A stretch of DNA of 21,293 nt from Dehalococcoidia bacterium (GCA_030650265.1 JAUSEJ010000613.1:1-21293), one strand, 5' to 3'. Shown: positions 1 to 8,123, numbered from the stretch's first letter. Notes: generated by a model from the letters alone, not told the origin. Made by a program: numbers and translations.

Positions 1-1689
1 GTAGAGGGAGAAAGCCACAATATAGAGGGCATCTTGGGGAAACTGGCTGCGGATCAGGTTGTCTAGCGCCACGGCTACCTTCTTGGCGGCGAAGAAGCTG
101 CCGCTCTGGCCCATGGAGAAGCTCACGTCGAGCATGAGGACGATTGACGATTGGGCGAAGTGCCTGGTCTCGTAGACCTCGAAGTCGTCCGGCGAGATCT
201 TCACAGGCGTTCCGCTGGCCTCCCGCCGCAAGGCGTTCATCAAGGTGCGTTCGAGGTGCAGGTCGAAGGGATCGCCAAACTGATATTGCTTGGTCTCGTC
301 GGACCGCTCGCCGCCGGTACCCTTCCAGTCGGTCTCGTGCTTGCCGAACTGGTCCTTCTGGATCTTGGCGAAGATGTCTTGCAGGGCCTTCTGGCCGATC
401 TTGCGTATGCCGCGGGGCGTTAGCTCCATCTTGTCGCCGTTCATGCGAAGATAGCCGGCCTCTTCGAGCATGTCAGCCAGTCGCTTCAGTTGCTCCAGCG
501 TCTGTTGCGCTTCGTCCCCGAGCAGGTCCTGAACCTCCCTGGCGTCAATGTCGTCGACCTCCCCGCCCTGCTGGGCGCGGGTCATTTGCTTCTCCAACCC
601 GTCCAGTCGCTGTAGTTCCTCCATGAGCCGCATCGCCTCCTCAAGGCCGATCGATTCGTCGCCGCGGAAAGGATACTTGCGCTTGAACTGGCGCATGGGA
701 AACAGCGATTCCAGGTTGGCGGCCAGTTGCCCGAGGTCGTCTTTGAAGGATTGATCCTGCACGAGGGAATCCATCAGTTCCTGCATGGCCTGCCGTTGGC
801 CCGAGGGGAGGCTGTCGAGCAGTGACTGCATCTGGGCGCTGCGCTTCTGCATGTTGGCAACTAACTCGTCCAGATTCTTGGGGTTGTCGGGGAAAAAGTC
901 GCCCCATTTCTTCATAAAACTGTCGAAATCGGGTTCACCGCCCTTCATTCTCTCTTCCAGCATGCTATTCAGATCCTGAATCATCTGGCGGACGGCTGAC
1001 ATCTGGTCCGGTGTCATGCTCTGCAGGCCCTGCATCATGTTCTGGACGTATTGGTCCATCATCTGTTTCTGGAGCATATCCATCAGCTCTTTGAATTGCT
1101 GCCTGGCGTTGGGGTCGAGGAAATCGAAGTTCTGCAACTCCTTGATCTGCCCCGCAGAATCCTTGGGCAAATTGTCCAGGACTTCGAGGTTCTTGGCGGC
1201 AATCTTTTCCAGCAACTGGCGCTGGGGGTCAGGGGTCGGGTCCTTCTGCGGAAGGAGGGGGCCAGTAGCTAGGGTTTCGGTTTCAGCGGTCGCAGGTTGA
1301 GAGTCAGATTTACGTCCTTCGTCCTCTGTCCCCTGTCCCCTGTCCACTGTCCCCCGACCTCCCGCCTCTTCCAGCCGTCGCCGAATGCCCTCGCGCTCGG
1401 TCTGCACGATCTTGTCGAGCTTCTCTCTGATCTCGTCCATGATAGAGCCCATGTCGTACTGGTTTAGCTTCTCCTGCCGCTTATTGCGAAGCTGCTGCAT
1501 GAGATCCTGGAGGCCCTTCATCCTGTCGCCCTGAGGATTCTTGAGTCCCCGCTGCATTAGCCGGCGCAAGGCGCGGGCAAGGTCCCCGTGATTTAGAAGG
1601 TCCTCGGATACTTCTTTTAGAAGTTCGTCGGCGTTGAGCCAGGACAGATCCTGGCTGCCGTCCCATCGAGAGTAGCTATATGATGACAT
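1..1689 (-). CDS. von Willebrand factor A (CoxE-like) domain protein, C-terminus cut by window edge
   Basis: The frame is open from an ATG at 1689 to the left edge (563 codons with no stop), so the C-terminus is missing. The first ~490 residues are hydrophilic, glutamine- and methionine-rich and probably helical, with a low-complexity linker around residues 110-126 encoded by a heptamer repeat. A VWA domain then begins. The stretch IVLMLDVSFSMGQSG carries the metal-ion-dependent adhesion site DxSxS at residues 521-525. No signal peptide is visible, so it is probably cytoplasmic. The ATG lies 1 bp after the stop of the AAA+ gene (TGA-A-ATG), which implies one transcript and translational coupling. 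Pairs of a MoxR/ChlI AAA+ ATPase with a VWA protein are known as chaperone or metal-insertion machines, with the VWA subunit binding the target. The target here is unknown. Family confidence is high; the specific role is inference. Confidence 0.88.
   Translation of the reverse strand, partial: MSSYSYSRWDGSQDLSWLNADELLKEVSEDLLNHGDLARALRRLMQRGLKNPQGDRMKGLQDLMQQLRNKRQEKLNQYDMGSIMDEIREKLDKIVQTEREGIRRRLEEAGGRGTVDRGQGTEDEGRKSDSQPATAETETLATGPLLPQKDPTPDPQRQLLEKIAAKNLEVLDNLPKDSAGQIKELQNFDFLDPNARQQFKELMDMLQKQMMDQYVQNMMQGLQSMTPDQMSAVRQMIQDLNSMLEERMKGGEPDFDSFMKKWGDFFPDNPKNLDELVANMQKRSAQMQSLLDSLPSGQRQAMQELMDSLVQDQSFKDDLGQLAANLESLFPMRQFKRKYPFRGDESIGLEEAMRLMEELQRLDGLEKQMTRAQQGGEVDDIDAREVQDLLGDEAQQTLEQLKRLADMLEEAGYLRMNGDKMELTPRGIRKIGQKALQDIFAKIQKDQFGKHETDWKGTGGERSDETKQYQFGDPFDLHLERTLMNALRREASGTPVKISPDDFEVYETRHFAQSSIVLMLDVSFSMGQSGSFFAAKKVAVALDNLIRSQFPQDALYIVAFSLY
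1314..1362. repeat. Degenerate heptamer tandem array inside the VWA gene
   Basis: On the plus strand about seven consecutive 7-base units fit the consensus GTCCCCT, starting at 1314, 1321, 1328, 1335, 1342, 1349 and 1356. The two central units are identical; the others differ at one or two bases, the last one more. On the coding (minus) strand this reads as repeats of AGGGGAC/AGAGGAC. It encodes a hydrophilic Gly/Arg/Asp/Glu linker ahead of the helical region. Because 7 is not a multiple of 3, the peptide is not itself a simple repeat. Similar short heptamer arrays are known between genes in cyanobacteria (STRR elements). Confidence 0.8.
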
Positions 1690-1690
1690 T

Positions 1691-3085
1691 TCAGCCCCTG
1701 TACTGCACTCTTCCCGCCAGCCGATTCTTGTTCAATCTCCGGTTCACGTGAAGGCCCTCTAGCACGAATTCCATCGCCGAAGCGATCGTAGCGGGGTTTA
1801 TCTCCTTGTCAAGTTTGGATATCGCCTGTACCAGAGTGCCCATTTCCTTGACGCGCTCGGCGTAGGACCGGGAGGGCATCGAGTCGGAAACCTCCAACGT
1901 CATGCCTTCCTTGAACCGCGCTACAACATCGTCGAACCTGGCGGCGTCAAAGTAGCGGCTAAAGACATTAGCGACCGCCTTCCCGACAATCTTCTCGATG
2001 ATGTGCTCTTCTTTGCCATCCTCGAAGGACTCTAGCTCGATCTTGCCGGTAGTGGAGGCCATAATATAGGGCAAGTCGCTCACGCGGGGACAGGCGTCCT
2101 TTTCACCCTGCTTTATCGCCCGCCTAACGGCGTTGCTAATCACGTTCTCGATATTGGCAATCGAAACCCGCACGCTCACCCCCGATCGTTGGTTGACGTC
2201 GGGACTGTGCCTGGCCAGATTGGTGATCTCGGCGATGATCTCTTTCATATAGTGAGGCACGATTACCCGGTGGCCCTCGTCCTGGAACTGCAGCCTCTCG
2301 TTGTCCATGATGCCGATCTCGTGTTCGAGAGTCTTCGGATAGTGAGTACGGATCTGCGAGCCAAAGCGGTCCTTAAGGGGTGTGATGATCCGCCCCCGGT
2401 TGGTATAGTCCTCGGGATTGGCGCTGGCCACGACGTAGACATCGAGAGGTAGCCGTAGTTTGTAGCCTCTAACCTGCACGTCCCGTTCCTCCATGATATT
2501 GAACAGGCCGACCTGGATCTTCTCTGCCAGGTCGGGCAGTTCGTTCATGGCGAAGATCCCTCGATTGGTTCTTGGAACCAGCCCGTAGTGGATGGTAAGC
2601 TCATCGGAGAGATACCGGCCCTCGGCCACCCGAATGGGATCGACCTCGCCGATAAGATCGGCAATGGTAACGTCCGGCGTCGCCAGTTTCTCGCCGTAAC
2701 GCCGGTCCCTCGGCAGCCATTCGATCGCCGCCGCATCGCCCTCCTCGTTGACCAGGTCACGACAGCGTTTGCAGATCGGCGCAAATGGATCGTCGTTGAT
2801 CTCGCAGCCGGCGATGATTGGAATCTCTTCGTCCAGAAGATCGGCCAGGCTCCTCATCATCCTTGTCTTGCCCTGGCCTCTCTCCCCGAGGAAGATCATG
2901 TCGTGGCCCGAGAGGATGGCATTCTCGATCTGAGGAATCACCGTATCCTCATAACCGACGATGCCCGGAAAGAGTTGCTCCCCTCGCCTCATCTTCAGCA
3001 TCAGATTTTTGCGAAGCTCCTCTTTGACCGAAAGCACCAGGTAGCCGCTCTGTTTCAACTCGCCGATGGTTGTGGCCTTTTGCAT
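1691..3085 (-). CDS. ChlI/MoxR-type AAA+ ATPase (magnesium chelatase subunit I-like)
   Basis: This 464-residue ATPase probably uses ATP hydrolysis to drive conformational change in a partner, most likely the VWA protein encoded immediately downstream. Visible motifs: Walker A GERGQGKT (residues 67-74), a Walker B-like GIFAMNEL (176-183) with Asn-Glu where many AAA+ proteins have Asp-Glu, a sensor-1 segment VASANPEDYTNRG around 220, and a DRF segment near 240. Three cysteines (94, 105, 108) follow the P-loop helix and could bind metal. The start is set at ATG 3085, which has a strong Shine-Dalgarno GAGGAGGT (3089-3096). An upstream in-frame start at 3136 falls inside the -10 element of the promoter and is rejected. 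It forms a unit with the VWA gene. The family is clear; chelatase activity is not implied, because no chlorophyll or cobalamin genes are nearby. Confidence 0.9.
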   Translation of the reverse strand: MQKATTIGELKQSGYLVLSVKEELRKNLMLKMRRGEQLFPGIVGYEDTVIPQIENAILSGHDMIFLGERGQGKTRMMRSLADLLDEEIPIIAGCEINDDPFAPICKRCRDLVNEEGDAAAIEWLPRDRRYGEKLATPDVTIADLIGEVDPIRVAEGRYLSDELTIHYGLVPRTNRGIFAMNELPDLAEKIQVGLFNIMEERDVQVRGYKLRLPLDVYVVASANPEDYTNRGRIITPLKDRFGSQIRTHYPKTLEHEIGIMDNERLQFQDEGHRVIVPHYMKEIIAEITNLARHSPDVNQRSGVSVRVSIANIENVISNAVRRAIKQGEKDACPRVSDLPYIMASTTGKIELESFEDGKEEHIIEKIVGKAVANVFSRYFDAARFDDVVARFKEGMTLEVSDSMPSRSYAERVKEMGTLVQAISKLDKEINPATIASAMEFVLEGLHVNRRLNKNRLAGRVQYRG

Positions 3086-3127
3086 AGTACCTCCTCTTGG
3101 TACCTCTAACGATGTTCCACTATTCAG

Positions 3128-3156
3128 ATCATACAATCTCGAGGTTCACCCGTCAA
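3128..3156 (-). promoter_or_regulatory. Sigma70-type promoter for the AAA+/VWA unit
   Basis: On the minus strand, TTGACG (3156-3151) and TATGAT (3133-3128) are separated by exactly 17 bp. Transcription would start near 3121, giving a ~35-nt leader that contains the Shine-Dalgarno of the ATG at 3085. This is strong evidence against the longer reading frame that starts at 3136. Confidence 0.75.
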
Positions 3157-3186
3157 GCCGGGCATTGAGACAATGAGCCCACTTCA

Positions 3187-3215
3187 TTGACGCTAAGCCC
3201 CCGTTCTGCTAAACT
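3187..3215 (+). promoter_or_regulatory. Sigma70-type promoter for the DedA gene
   Basis: TTGACG (3187-3192) and TAAACT (3210-3215) are 17 bp apart, with a predicted start near 3222 and a leader of about 44 nt to the TTG start at 3266. The element is divergent from the AAA+ promoter, with about 30 bp between the two -35 boxes. Confidence 0.6.
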
Positions 3216-3265
3216 CCCATGAGTGTCAAATGTTTGTGCGACAATTTCCATCGGGAGAGTGAGTA

Positions 3266-3904
3266 TTGGGCGAAATCGAACATCAGATTCTTCTGTTTAT
3301 TAGCAACGTCTATGACGCCACCGGCTGGTATGGCGTGGTGTTAATGATGGCCATCGAAAGCGCCTGCATTCCACTGCCGAGTGAGGTTATCATGCCTCTG
3401 AGTGGCTGGATGCTTATTCAGGCGAAGGGCCTGAGTATATGGTGGACCCTCCTTGCCGGATTTTATGGTGCTCTCGGTTGCACGATTGGCTCGATTCTGG
3501 CCTACTGGGCAGGAGCGCTCGGGGGAAGGCCGTTCGTGGATCGATTCGGTAAGTTCTTCTTGGTTTCCCACCACGATATTGCGCTCGCCGAGCGCTGGTT
3601 CGCCAAGTACGGCGATTGGGCGGCCTTCATCTCCAGACTGCTGCCTGTAGTTCGCACTTTCGTTAGCTTTCCCGCCGGTATCGCCCGCATGAACTTCCCG
3701 AAGTTTGTCCTCTTCTCGTTTCTCGGGTCGTTTCCCTGGTGTTTTGCCCTGGCTCTGGGGGGATTCTTCCTCGGCGAAAATTGGGAGAATCTACGCAGCG
3801 TAATGCGACCGTTTGACATTCCGATCATCGGCATCATCCTCATTTTGGCGGCGATATATGTTTATCGTCATCTCAAGAAGGACAGGCCGGCAGTCGCCGA
3901 ATAG
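3266..3904 (+). CDS. DedA family integral membrane protein
   Basis: This 212-residue polytopic membrane protein has the length and motifs of the DedA/VTT family. Members include undecaprenyl-phosphate flippases and proteins needed for membrane energisation and drug resistance. The early segment ESACIPLPSE carries the conserved acidic residues (E31, E40). The signature FISRLLPVVRTFVSFPAGIA carries the two essential arginines (R124, R130) and the conserved Gly. Hydrophobic segments lie near residues 15-50, 58-85, 140-170 and 183-203, and the C-terminus is a basic tail. The start is TTG at 3266, preceded by a GGGAG Shine-Dalgarno at 3253-3257. It is monocistronic and converges on the subtilase gene. 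Substrate cannot be read from the sequence; the lipid-carrier role is known only for some relatives. Confidence 0.9.
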   Translation: MGEIEHQILLFISNVYDATGWYGVVLMMAIESACIPLPSEVIMPLSGWMLIQAKGLSIWWTLLAGFYGALGCTIGSILAYWAGALGGRPFVDRFGKFFLVSHHDIALAERWFAKYGDWAAFISRLLPVVRTFVSFPAGIARMNFPKFVLFSFLGSFPWCFALALGGFFLGENWENLRSVMRPFDIPIIGIILILAAIYVYRHLKKDRPAVAE

Positions 3905-3926
3905 GCAAGACGGGGGAAAAGGTCAA

Positions 3927-3980
3927 GAGGGAAAGACGGTAAAAGGGAAGGCGGCATTCCCTGCTCCCGCTTTTTCCCTC
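3927..3980. terminator. Possible bidirectional terminator between convergent DedA and subtilase genes
   Basis: The 96-bp convergent gap holds an 8-bp perfect inverted repeat, GAGGGAAA (3927-3934) with TTTCCCTC (3973-3980). Nested inside is a 6-bp hairpin, AGGGAA (3944-3949) with TTCCCT (3957-3962) and a 7-nt loop. A run of five T follows the inner hairpin after 8 nt. The left half is strongly purine-rich. Position and structure suggest a terminator, but the stems are short and the T-tract is not adjacent. Confidence 0.45.
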
Positions 3981-4000
3981 GTCGCCTACCGGGCGCCGTC

Positions 4001-7000
4001 CTAACCCGATCGGATTAGGGGAAAATAGTAGCGGTAGTCGAAAATGCGTGAAGTGGTTGCAGTTCGTCTGAACGAGCCCTTCCCCTGGTTATCGAAGATG
4101 ACAGAGTTGGCTATCGAGACAGTCGCCCCCGCCTCCACTTCAACTTTGTAGGAGAACCAGCGGGTTTCACCTGGCGCCACCTGGCCGCTCCAAAGGATCC
4201 GGTTGACCCCCGCGTCGAAGGTTGCCCCACCCGTCAGAGAACCCGGGACAATGGTTGTTGCGGCCGGCACAGGAGCGGTAATTGTCCAGCTTGCCGTGAC
4301 AATACCGGGATTGAAGATCGAACCCTCATATCGCAACTCATCGCCCACCCTGGCCCCTGCCTTATCGACCTTTAAGTCAGTGGAGAGGGCCCTCCCGACT
4401 ATCCGGTCCATCACCGCCTTGCCTGCTTCGGGCGCAAGGCCCTCAAAGGGAAAGGAGTAGAAGACTGTCCGGCCCCTTCCGGCGCCGTCAAGGTTTTCCA
4501 GTCCGGTAGGAACGCCGTGGATATTCAGAAAAGAAGCAGAGGCGAGCGGCCGGGGCGTGACCTCGTCGCTCCATTCCCGGAAGCCAGGGTAGGGCATGGT
4601 AAGGCTATAGGGGCCCAGGCCGTCCCCCACCATGTCCCCCACGGCACCGCTTACCTGCACGGCTGTGATGTCGTTGGTGTAGGTGAGGATGCCAAGGTAG
4701 TTTACCTCAAAGTCGTCAAAGCCCCGGACAAAGAGGTAATCCTGTGAGGAGAGAAATAGCCTCCCATCGCCATCGAGATAAGCAGCCAGATTAGACTCAT
4801 CTTGCGCGGTCAGTGGCTGATACCAGTCGTAGCCGGTAAACCAGACCGTAATGGAATACAAGCTGAGTGTGGAAATACCAGGGCCGGGACCTCCGGCCGT
4901 ATTGTAGACATCGTACGGGTAGCCAAGGTCGAAAAGAGCGTTCTTGTAGCTAGACTCGACGTCGTACCAGCGGTCATCGTCGACCAGCAAGACGAAAGCC
5001 GGGGTTTTCACCGCCACCGTCCCCGTCACCCTGAGCGTGGGATCGATCTGCGACACCAGCGATACAGCCGCCACGTTTGAGACGTTCTTCCCTGTCCCGG
5101 GCGGAACTTCAATTCTCACTCCCGTTGTGATGGCCTGACAGGAGAAAATCTGGCCAGTCGTGGTCAGCGGGATTGAGAACGTTTCGTCCCATATCGTGAT
5201 GGGCCAATCACCGCCCGACGTGGTGGCTGTAAGGGAATCGCTCAGCGTCCCCGTATTCCAGATCGTCAACGTGGTTGTCGCGACCTTTCCTTGCTCTCGA
5301 ATCAGTCGCTGCGAGGCGGGCAGGACCCGCACTTCCCTGCTCGGAGGCTGGGAGGCTAGCCAGTCAACTGACTTTTGCAGCAACGATAGACGATTCGCAG
5401 CCGGACCCGCTCCTTCGAGGCCAAAGCCGAGATAGATCAGTCGATACGGTAGGCAGACGTCAGTTTCGATGCCACCAACACCACCGTCCCGTCCGTAGTC
5501 AACTACCTGACTTGACCTTGTGCCTTCGGGGGCGATTGTGTCGGGATATTGCTGGTTTCGCGCCGAATCCACCGTATTCAAAGTCAGCGTGATTCCGGCG
5601 AACAGGGTACCGGTCACACCAACGAGATTACTGATTCCCGAGTCGTCGGAGACTAATCTGGCCTGCAGGTGCGTTCTGAAATAGGGAGCATCGATGCCAA
5701 GAGCGGTGCCGCCCCCATCGTAGTAGCCAATATCCTGGCCGGTGAGAAGCAGTTTGCCGCCGCCATCCAGGTAGCCGGCCAGGGCCGTATCGGCGCCGAT
5801 GTAGCCTGGCGAATCGAGGGGACTGGACCAGATAACGATATCGTAAGGCGAAAGCTCGACAAGATTAGGAAATAGGCGCGTATCGGTGATGGATCGAACC
5901 GAATACAGGTAGTCAAGTTGATCCAAAGCCGAACTGAAGTAGCTGATCTTGCTTTGGGCGTACCAGGCGCCGCTATCGACTAGAAGGATGGAGGGGGCGC
6001 TGGTCAAGGAGAAGGTCAGGCTGGTGGTAGCGCTAACGACAACGGGTACTCCTGTCTGAGTTTGGAAGCGATGTCGTGGGCTGGCAGCCCTGACGTCGTA
6101 CGTTCCGGCTGGTGCGGTCAGGGTAAAGGAGCCCGTGCTTGGATCCGTTTGGGCGCTGAGCGGTGTACCGGCAATAGTGACTGTGGCGGTTAGCGGCTGC
6201 CCTGTCCCCTCTTCAGCCACTAACCCGGTGATGAAACCGACCGGCAAGGGGATCAATGCAATATCCTGCGTCACCGCTCTCCCTGATAAGATCGCTACCC
6301 GGACCGGAGCGGACTCGACATAGCCAAAGGCGCCCGCCCTCACATCATAGGAGCCGAAGGCCAAATCCATAGCATAGTAGCCATCCTGCCCGGACGTAGC
6401 GACGGCCTGAGTGGCTGTGTTCTCGTTGGTAGCCGTCACCACGGCGCCTGCCACAGGTATTCCTCCCGGTCTGCGCACAACACCACTAATGGACCCGGCC
6501 TGCATGGCCAGGGACACGGCGGCGTAGGCGTCCACTCTGCCCCAGCCGTAGCTGTTGTTTGGACGGCCTGTTCCAAGTGGCAGGGCCGTGGAGGTGATCA
6601 AACTCAAGGCCTGAATTGGCGTCAGAGAGGGATTGGCCTGCTTGAGGAGGGCGAGGACACCGGCAACATGGGGAGTCGCCATGCTGGTTCCGCTCATCAG
6701 CACATATGACCCTCCCGGATACGTGCTCCTAATAGAAACCCCGGGGGCGCTAACCTCCGGTTTGATCATGCCGAATGGTGAAGGCCCCCGGCTGCTAAAG
6801 TTGGCGATGTTATCTGCCGAATCGGTTGCCCCCACGGAGAAAGCGTTATTCAAGCTGGCTGGTGAGAAAACGCTGCCGGCGCCAGAACCGCTGTTGCCGG
6901 CAGCAAAGACCGGGGTGATGCCGGCGGCGAGAAGGGCGTCGATATCGGCCTCAAAGGTCAGATCGGCCCCGTCTGGGCTGCCCCAACTGCAGTTCACGAT

Positions 7001-7966
7001 GTCGGGGGCGAGGTCCGGATCGCCATCGGGCTGCAGTATCCACTGGAAGGCGGTGTGAATCCAGCTATCGAGGGAGCTACCATCCCGCAAAAACACTTTT
7101 GCCGCTATCCACTTGGCCCCGGGAGCGACCCCCAACCGATTCGTGCTATCGGAACCCACCATGATGCCCGTCACGTGCGTGCCATGTCCGTAGCCATCGA
7201 TCGGATATTGGAAAGCGTCGGTCGTGAAATCAAACCAGTTTCCCGCGTGGTTGACGATTCCTCTCCCAGAGTTGCCGCGATACTTGTCGGTTAGGGCCGG
7301 ATGCTGCCAGTCCACGCCCGTGTCCAGGCTGGCGACGACCACACCCGTGCCGGTAATGCTGAGGGCCAACCAAACCGCATCGGCGCGGATTTTGGCAATA
7401 TTCCATTCTAGTCCGAGAGGCTGCCCGGTATTGGCGCCTGCCAGCCCATCGTCAGCTACGGCCGTCACGGGCTCGCCCGTCGTTTCCGCTGGCAGATCGA
7501 GATGCCTGACCTGGTCGGCCCTGATCGCCAACACTTCCGGCCGCCCGGCCATGGCGAACAGGCTCTCCCGATTGCCCAAGACCGCGGCGCCGTTGACTAT
7601 CCACAAACTACTATAGTTATCCACGTTACCGCGTTGCTTGAGCTGTTCCAAACTTGCCAGCGCTGCCTTCTGGCTTCTCGTGGCGGTCGACATCAGGGCC
7701 TCGGCGACTACCCGGCGACGCGTTGACTTGTCAGCCACCTTCGCCGCTGCCGACAGATCGGGACTACCAGCGAATTGCACAATAAACCTGACCCGTCCGT
7801 CTTTGGCGGCCAGAAGTTCCTTCAAAAGCTGCGGCTCAATTTTGCGGAGATAGGTCCTATCGATGCCCTCTATGCCTGGTGGGGCGGTGAAGAGGACTGA
7901 AGGGGAAAAGGCGAGAATCAACCAGGCGAGGATTGCCAGGAGAAAAGCCCGGGTCGCGTATTGCAC
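4001..7966 (-). CDS. Secreted subtilisin-like serine protease (peptidase S8), multidomain
   Basis: This 1321-residue secreted protein begins with a hydrophobic signal segment (residues ~7-28) and an I9-like propeptide region (~58-155). The S8 domain (~195-485) has a complete triad: Asp215 (ASLDTGVDW), His261 (GHGTHVTG) and Ser428 (MSGTSMATPHVAG), plus oxyanion Asn358 (AAGNS). Two carboxypeptidase-regulatory-like beta domains follow (~492-575 and 578-655). Next come two copies of a LLVD-type alpha/beta domain (~658-873 and 991-1194) separated by a beta linker, and a DUF11-like domain (~1195-1295). It ends in RYYFPLIRSG. It probably digests extracellular protein. The start is GTG at 7966, which has GGAGG at 7976-7980; an in-frame TTG at 7987 has no Shine-Dalgarno. 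The gene is monocistronic with its own promoter. Confidence 0.92.
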   Translation of the reverse strand: MQYATRAFLLAILAWLILAFSPSVLFTAPPGIEGIDRTYLRKIEPQLLKELLAAKDGRVRFIVQFAGSPDLSAAAKVADKSTRRRVVAEALMSTATRSQKAALASLEQLKQRGNVDNYSSLWIVNGAAVLGNRESLFAMAGRPEVLAIRADQVRHLDLPAETTGEPVTAVADDGLAGANTGQPLGLEWNIAKIRADAVWLALSITGTGVVVASLDTGVDWQHPALTDKYRGNSGRGIVNHAGNWFDFTTDAFQYPIDGYGHGTHVTGIMVGSDSTNRLGVAPGAKWIAAKVFLRDGSSLDSWIHTAFQWILQPDGDPDLAPDIVNCSWGSPDGADLTFEADIDALLAAGITPVFAAGNSGSGAGSVFSPASLNNAFSVGATDSADNIANFSSRGPSPFGMIKPEVSAPGVSIRSTYPGGSYVLMSGTSMATPHVAGVLALLKQANPSLTPIQALSLITSTALPLGTGRPNNSYGWGRVDAYAAVSLAMQAGSISGVVRRPGGIPVAGAVVTATNENTATQAVATSGQDGYYAMDLAFGSYDVRAGAFGYVESAPVRVAILSGRAVTQDIALIPLPVGFITGLVAEEGTGQPLTATVTIAGTPLSAQTDPSTGSFTLTAPAGTYDVRAASPRHRFQTQTGVPVVVSATTSLTFSLTSAPSILLVDSGAWYAQSKISYFSSALDQLDYLYSVRSITDTRLFPNLVELSPYDIVIWSSPLDSPGYIGADTALAGYLDGGGKLLLTGQDIGYYDGGGTALGIDAPYFRTHLQARLVSDDSGISNLVGVTGTLFAGITLTLNTVDSARNQQYPDTIAPEGTRSSQVVDYGRDGGVGGIETDVCLPYRLIYLGFGLEGAGPAANRLSLLQKSVDWLASQPPSREVRVLPASQRLIREQGKVATTTLTIWNTGTLSDSLTATTSGGDWPITIWDETFSIPLTTTGQIFSCQAITTGVRIEVPPGTGKNVSNVAAVSLVSQIDPTLRVTGTVAVKTPAFVLLVDDDRWYDVESSYKNALFDLGYPYDVYNTAGGPGPGISTLSLYSITVWFTGYDWYQPLTAQDESNLAAYLDGDGRLFLSSQDYLFVRGFDDFEVNYLGILTYTNDITAVQVSGAVGDMVGDGLGPYSLTMPYPGFREWSDEVTPRPLASASFLNIHGVPTGLENLDGAGRGRTVFYSFPFEGLAPEAGKAVMDRIVGRALSTDLKVDKAGARVGDELRYEGSIFNPGIVTASWTITAPVPAATTIVPGSLTGGATFDAGVNRILWSGQVAPGETRWFSYKVEVEAGATVSIANSVIFDNQGKGSFRRTATTSRIFDYRYYFPLIRSG
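4385..5995 (-). repeat. Internal domain duplication in the subtilase
   Basis: Copy A (about 5995-5348) and copy B (about 4996-4385) encode related ~205-215-residue domains. Both open with a hydrophobic strand plus LLVD and a Trp-Tyr (DSGAWY in A, DDDRWY in B). Both have a mid-domain segment of the form AGYLDGGGKLLLTGQD in A and AAYLDGDGRLFLSSQD in B, and a late strand with Gly/Phe-rich residues. The boundaries come from reading by eye. The fold resembles ThuA/glutamine-amidotransferase-like domains, but no catalytic residues are assigned. Confidence 0.7.
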
Positions 7967-8008
7967 TAGCAGGGGCCTCCGATCCAACGGGCTAGACTAC
8001 TTGTAATT

Positions 8009-8037
8009 ATCCTACGGCCTACGCCAGAAAATGTCAA
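8009..8037 (-). promoter_or_regulatory. Sigma70-type promoter for the subtilase
   Basis: On the minus strand, a perfect TTGACA (8037-8032) lies 17 bp from TAGGAT (8014-8009; 4 of 6 to consensus). The predicted start near 8002 gives a ~35-nt leader to the GTG at 7966, consistent with the Shine-Dalgarno choice of start. Confidence 0.6.
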
Positions 8038-8071
8038 TAATCCCGGCATTCCTGGCGCAATCCGAACCATT

Positions 8072-8099
8072 CTGACATCTATCAACTTTGTGCTATAAT
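8072..8099 (+). promoter_or_regulatory. Extended -10 promoter for the DUF6391-like gene
   Basis: CTGACA (8072-8077) lies 16 bp from a perfect TATAAT (8094-8099), which is preceded by the extended -10 TGC. Transcription would start near 8106, so in-frame ATGs at 8088 and 8100 lie upstream of the transcript, and the leader is very short (~18 nt to GTG 8124). Confidence 0.7.
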
Positions 8100-8123
8100 A
8101 TGCCGACCCAAAGTGAGGGAGGA

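Noticed and set aside
144..754. Several plus-strand frames of 68-160 codons at the left end
   Set aside because: They are antisense to the VWA gene, whose frame is open for 563 codons and carries a MIDAS motif.
1314..1362. Possible CRISPR-like array
   Set aside because: Units are 7 bases with no spacers; it is a simple tandem repeat, and no cas gene is present.
2588..3109. 173-codon plus-strand open frame opposite the AAA+ gene
   Set aside because: It is antisense to a clear ATPase with intact motifs, and its translation shows no domain; a codon-bias shadow.
3086..3136. Longer N-terminus of the AAA+ ATPase starting at 3136
   Set aside because: The extension lies in the -10 box and leader of a good promoter, while ATG 3085 has a strong Shine-Dalgarno.
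8022..8057. CGCCAG/CTGGCG inverted repeat between the subtilase and DUF6391 promoters
   Set aside because: Only 6 bp with a 24-bp spacer; expected by chance at this GC content.
8088..8123. ATG at 8088 as start of the DUF6391-like gene
   Set aside because: It lies upstream of the TATAAT at 8094-8099, so it would not be on the transcript.
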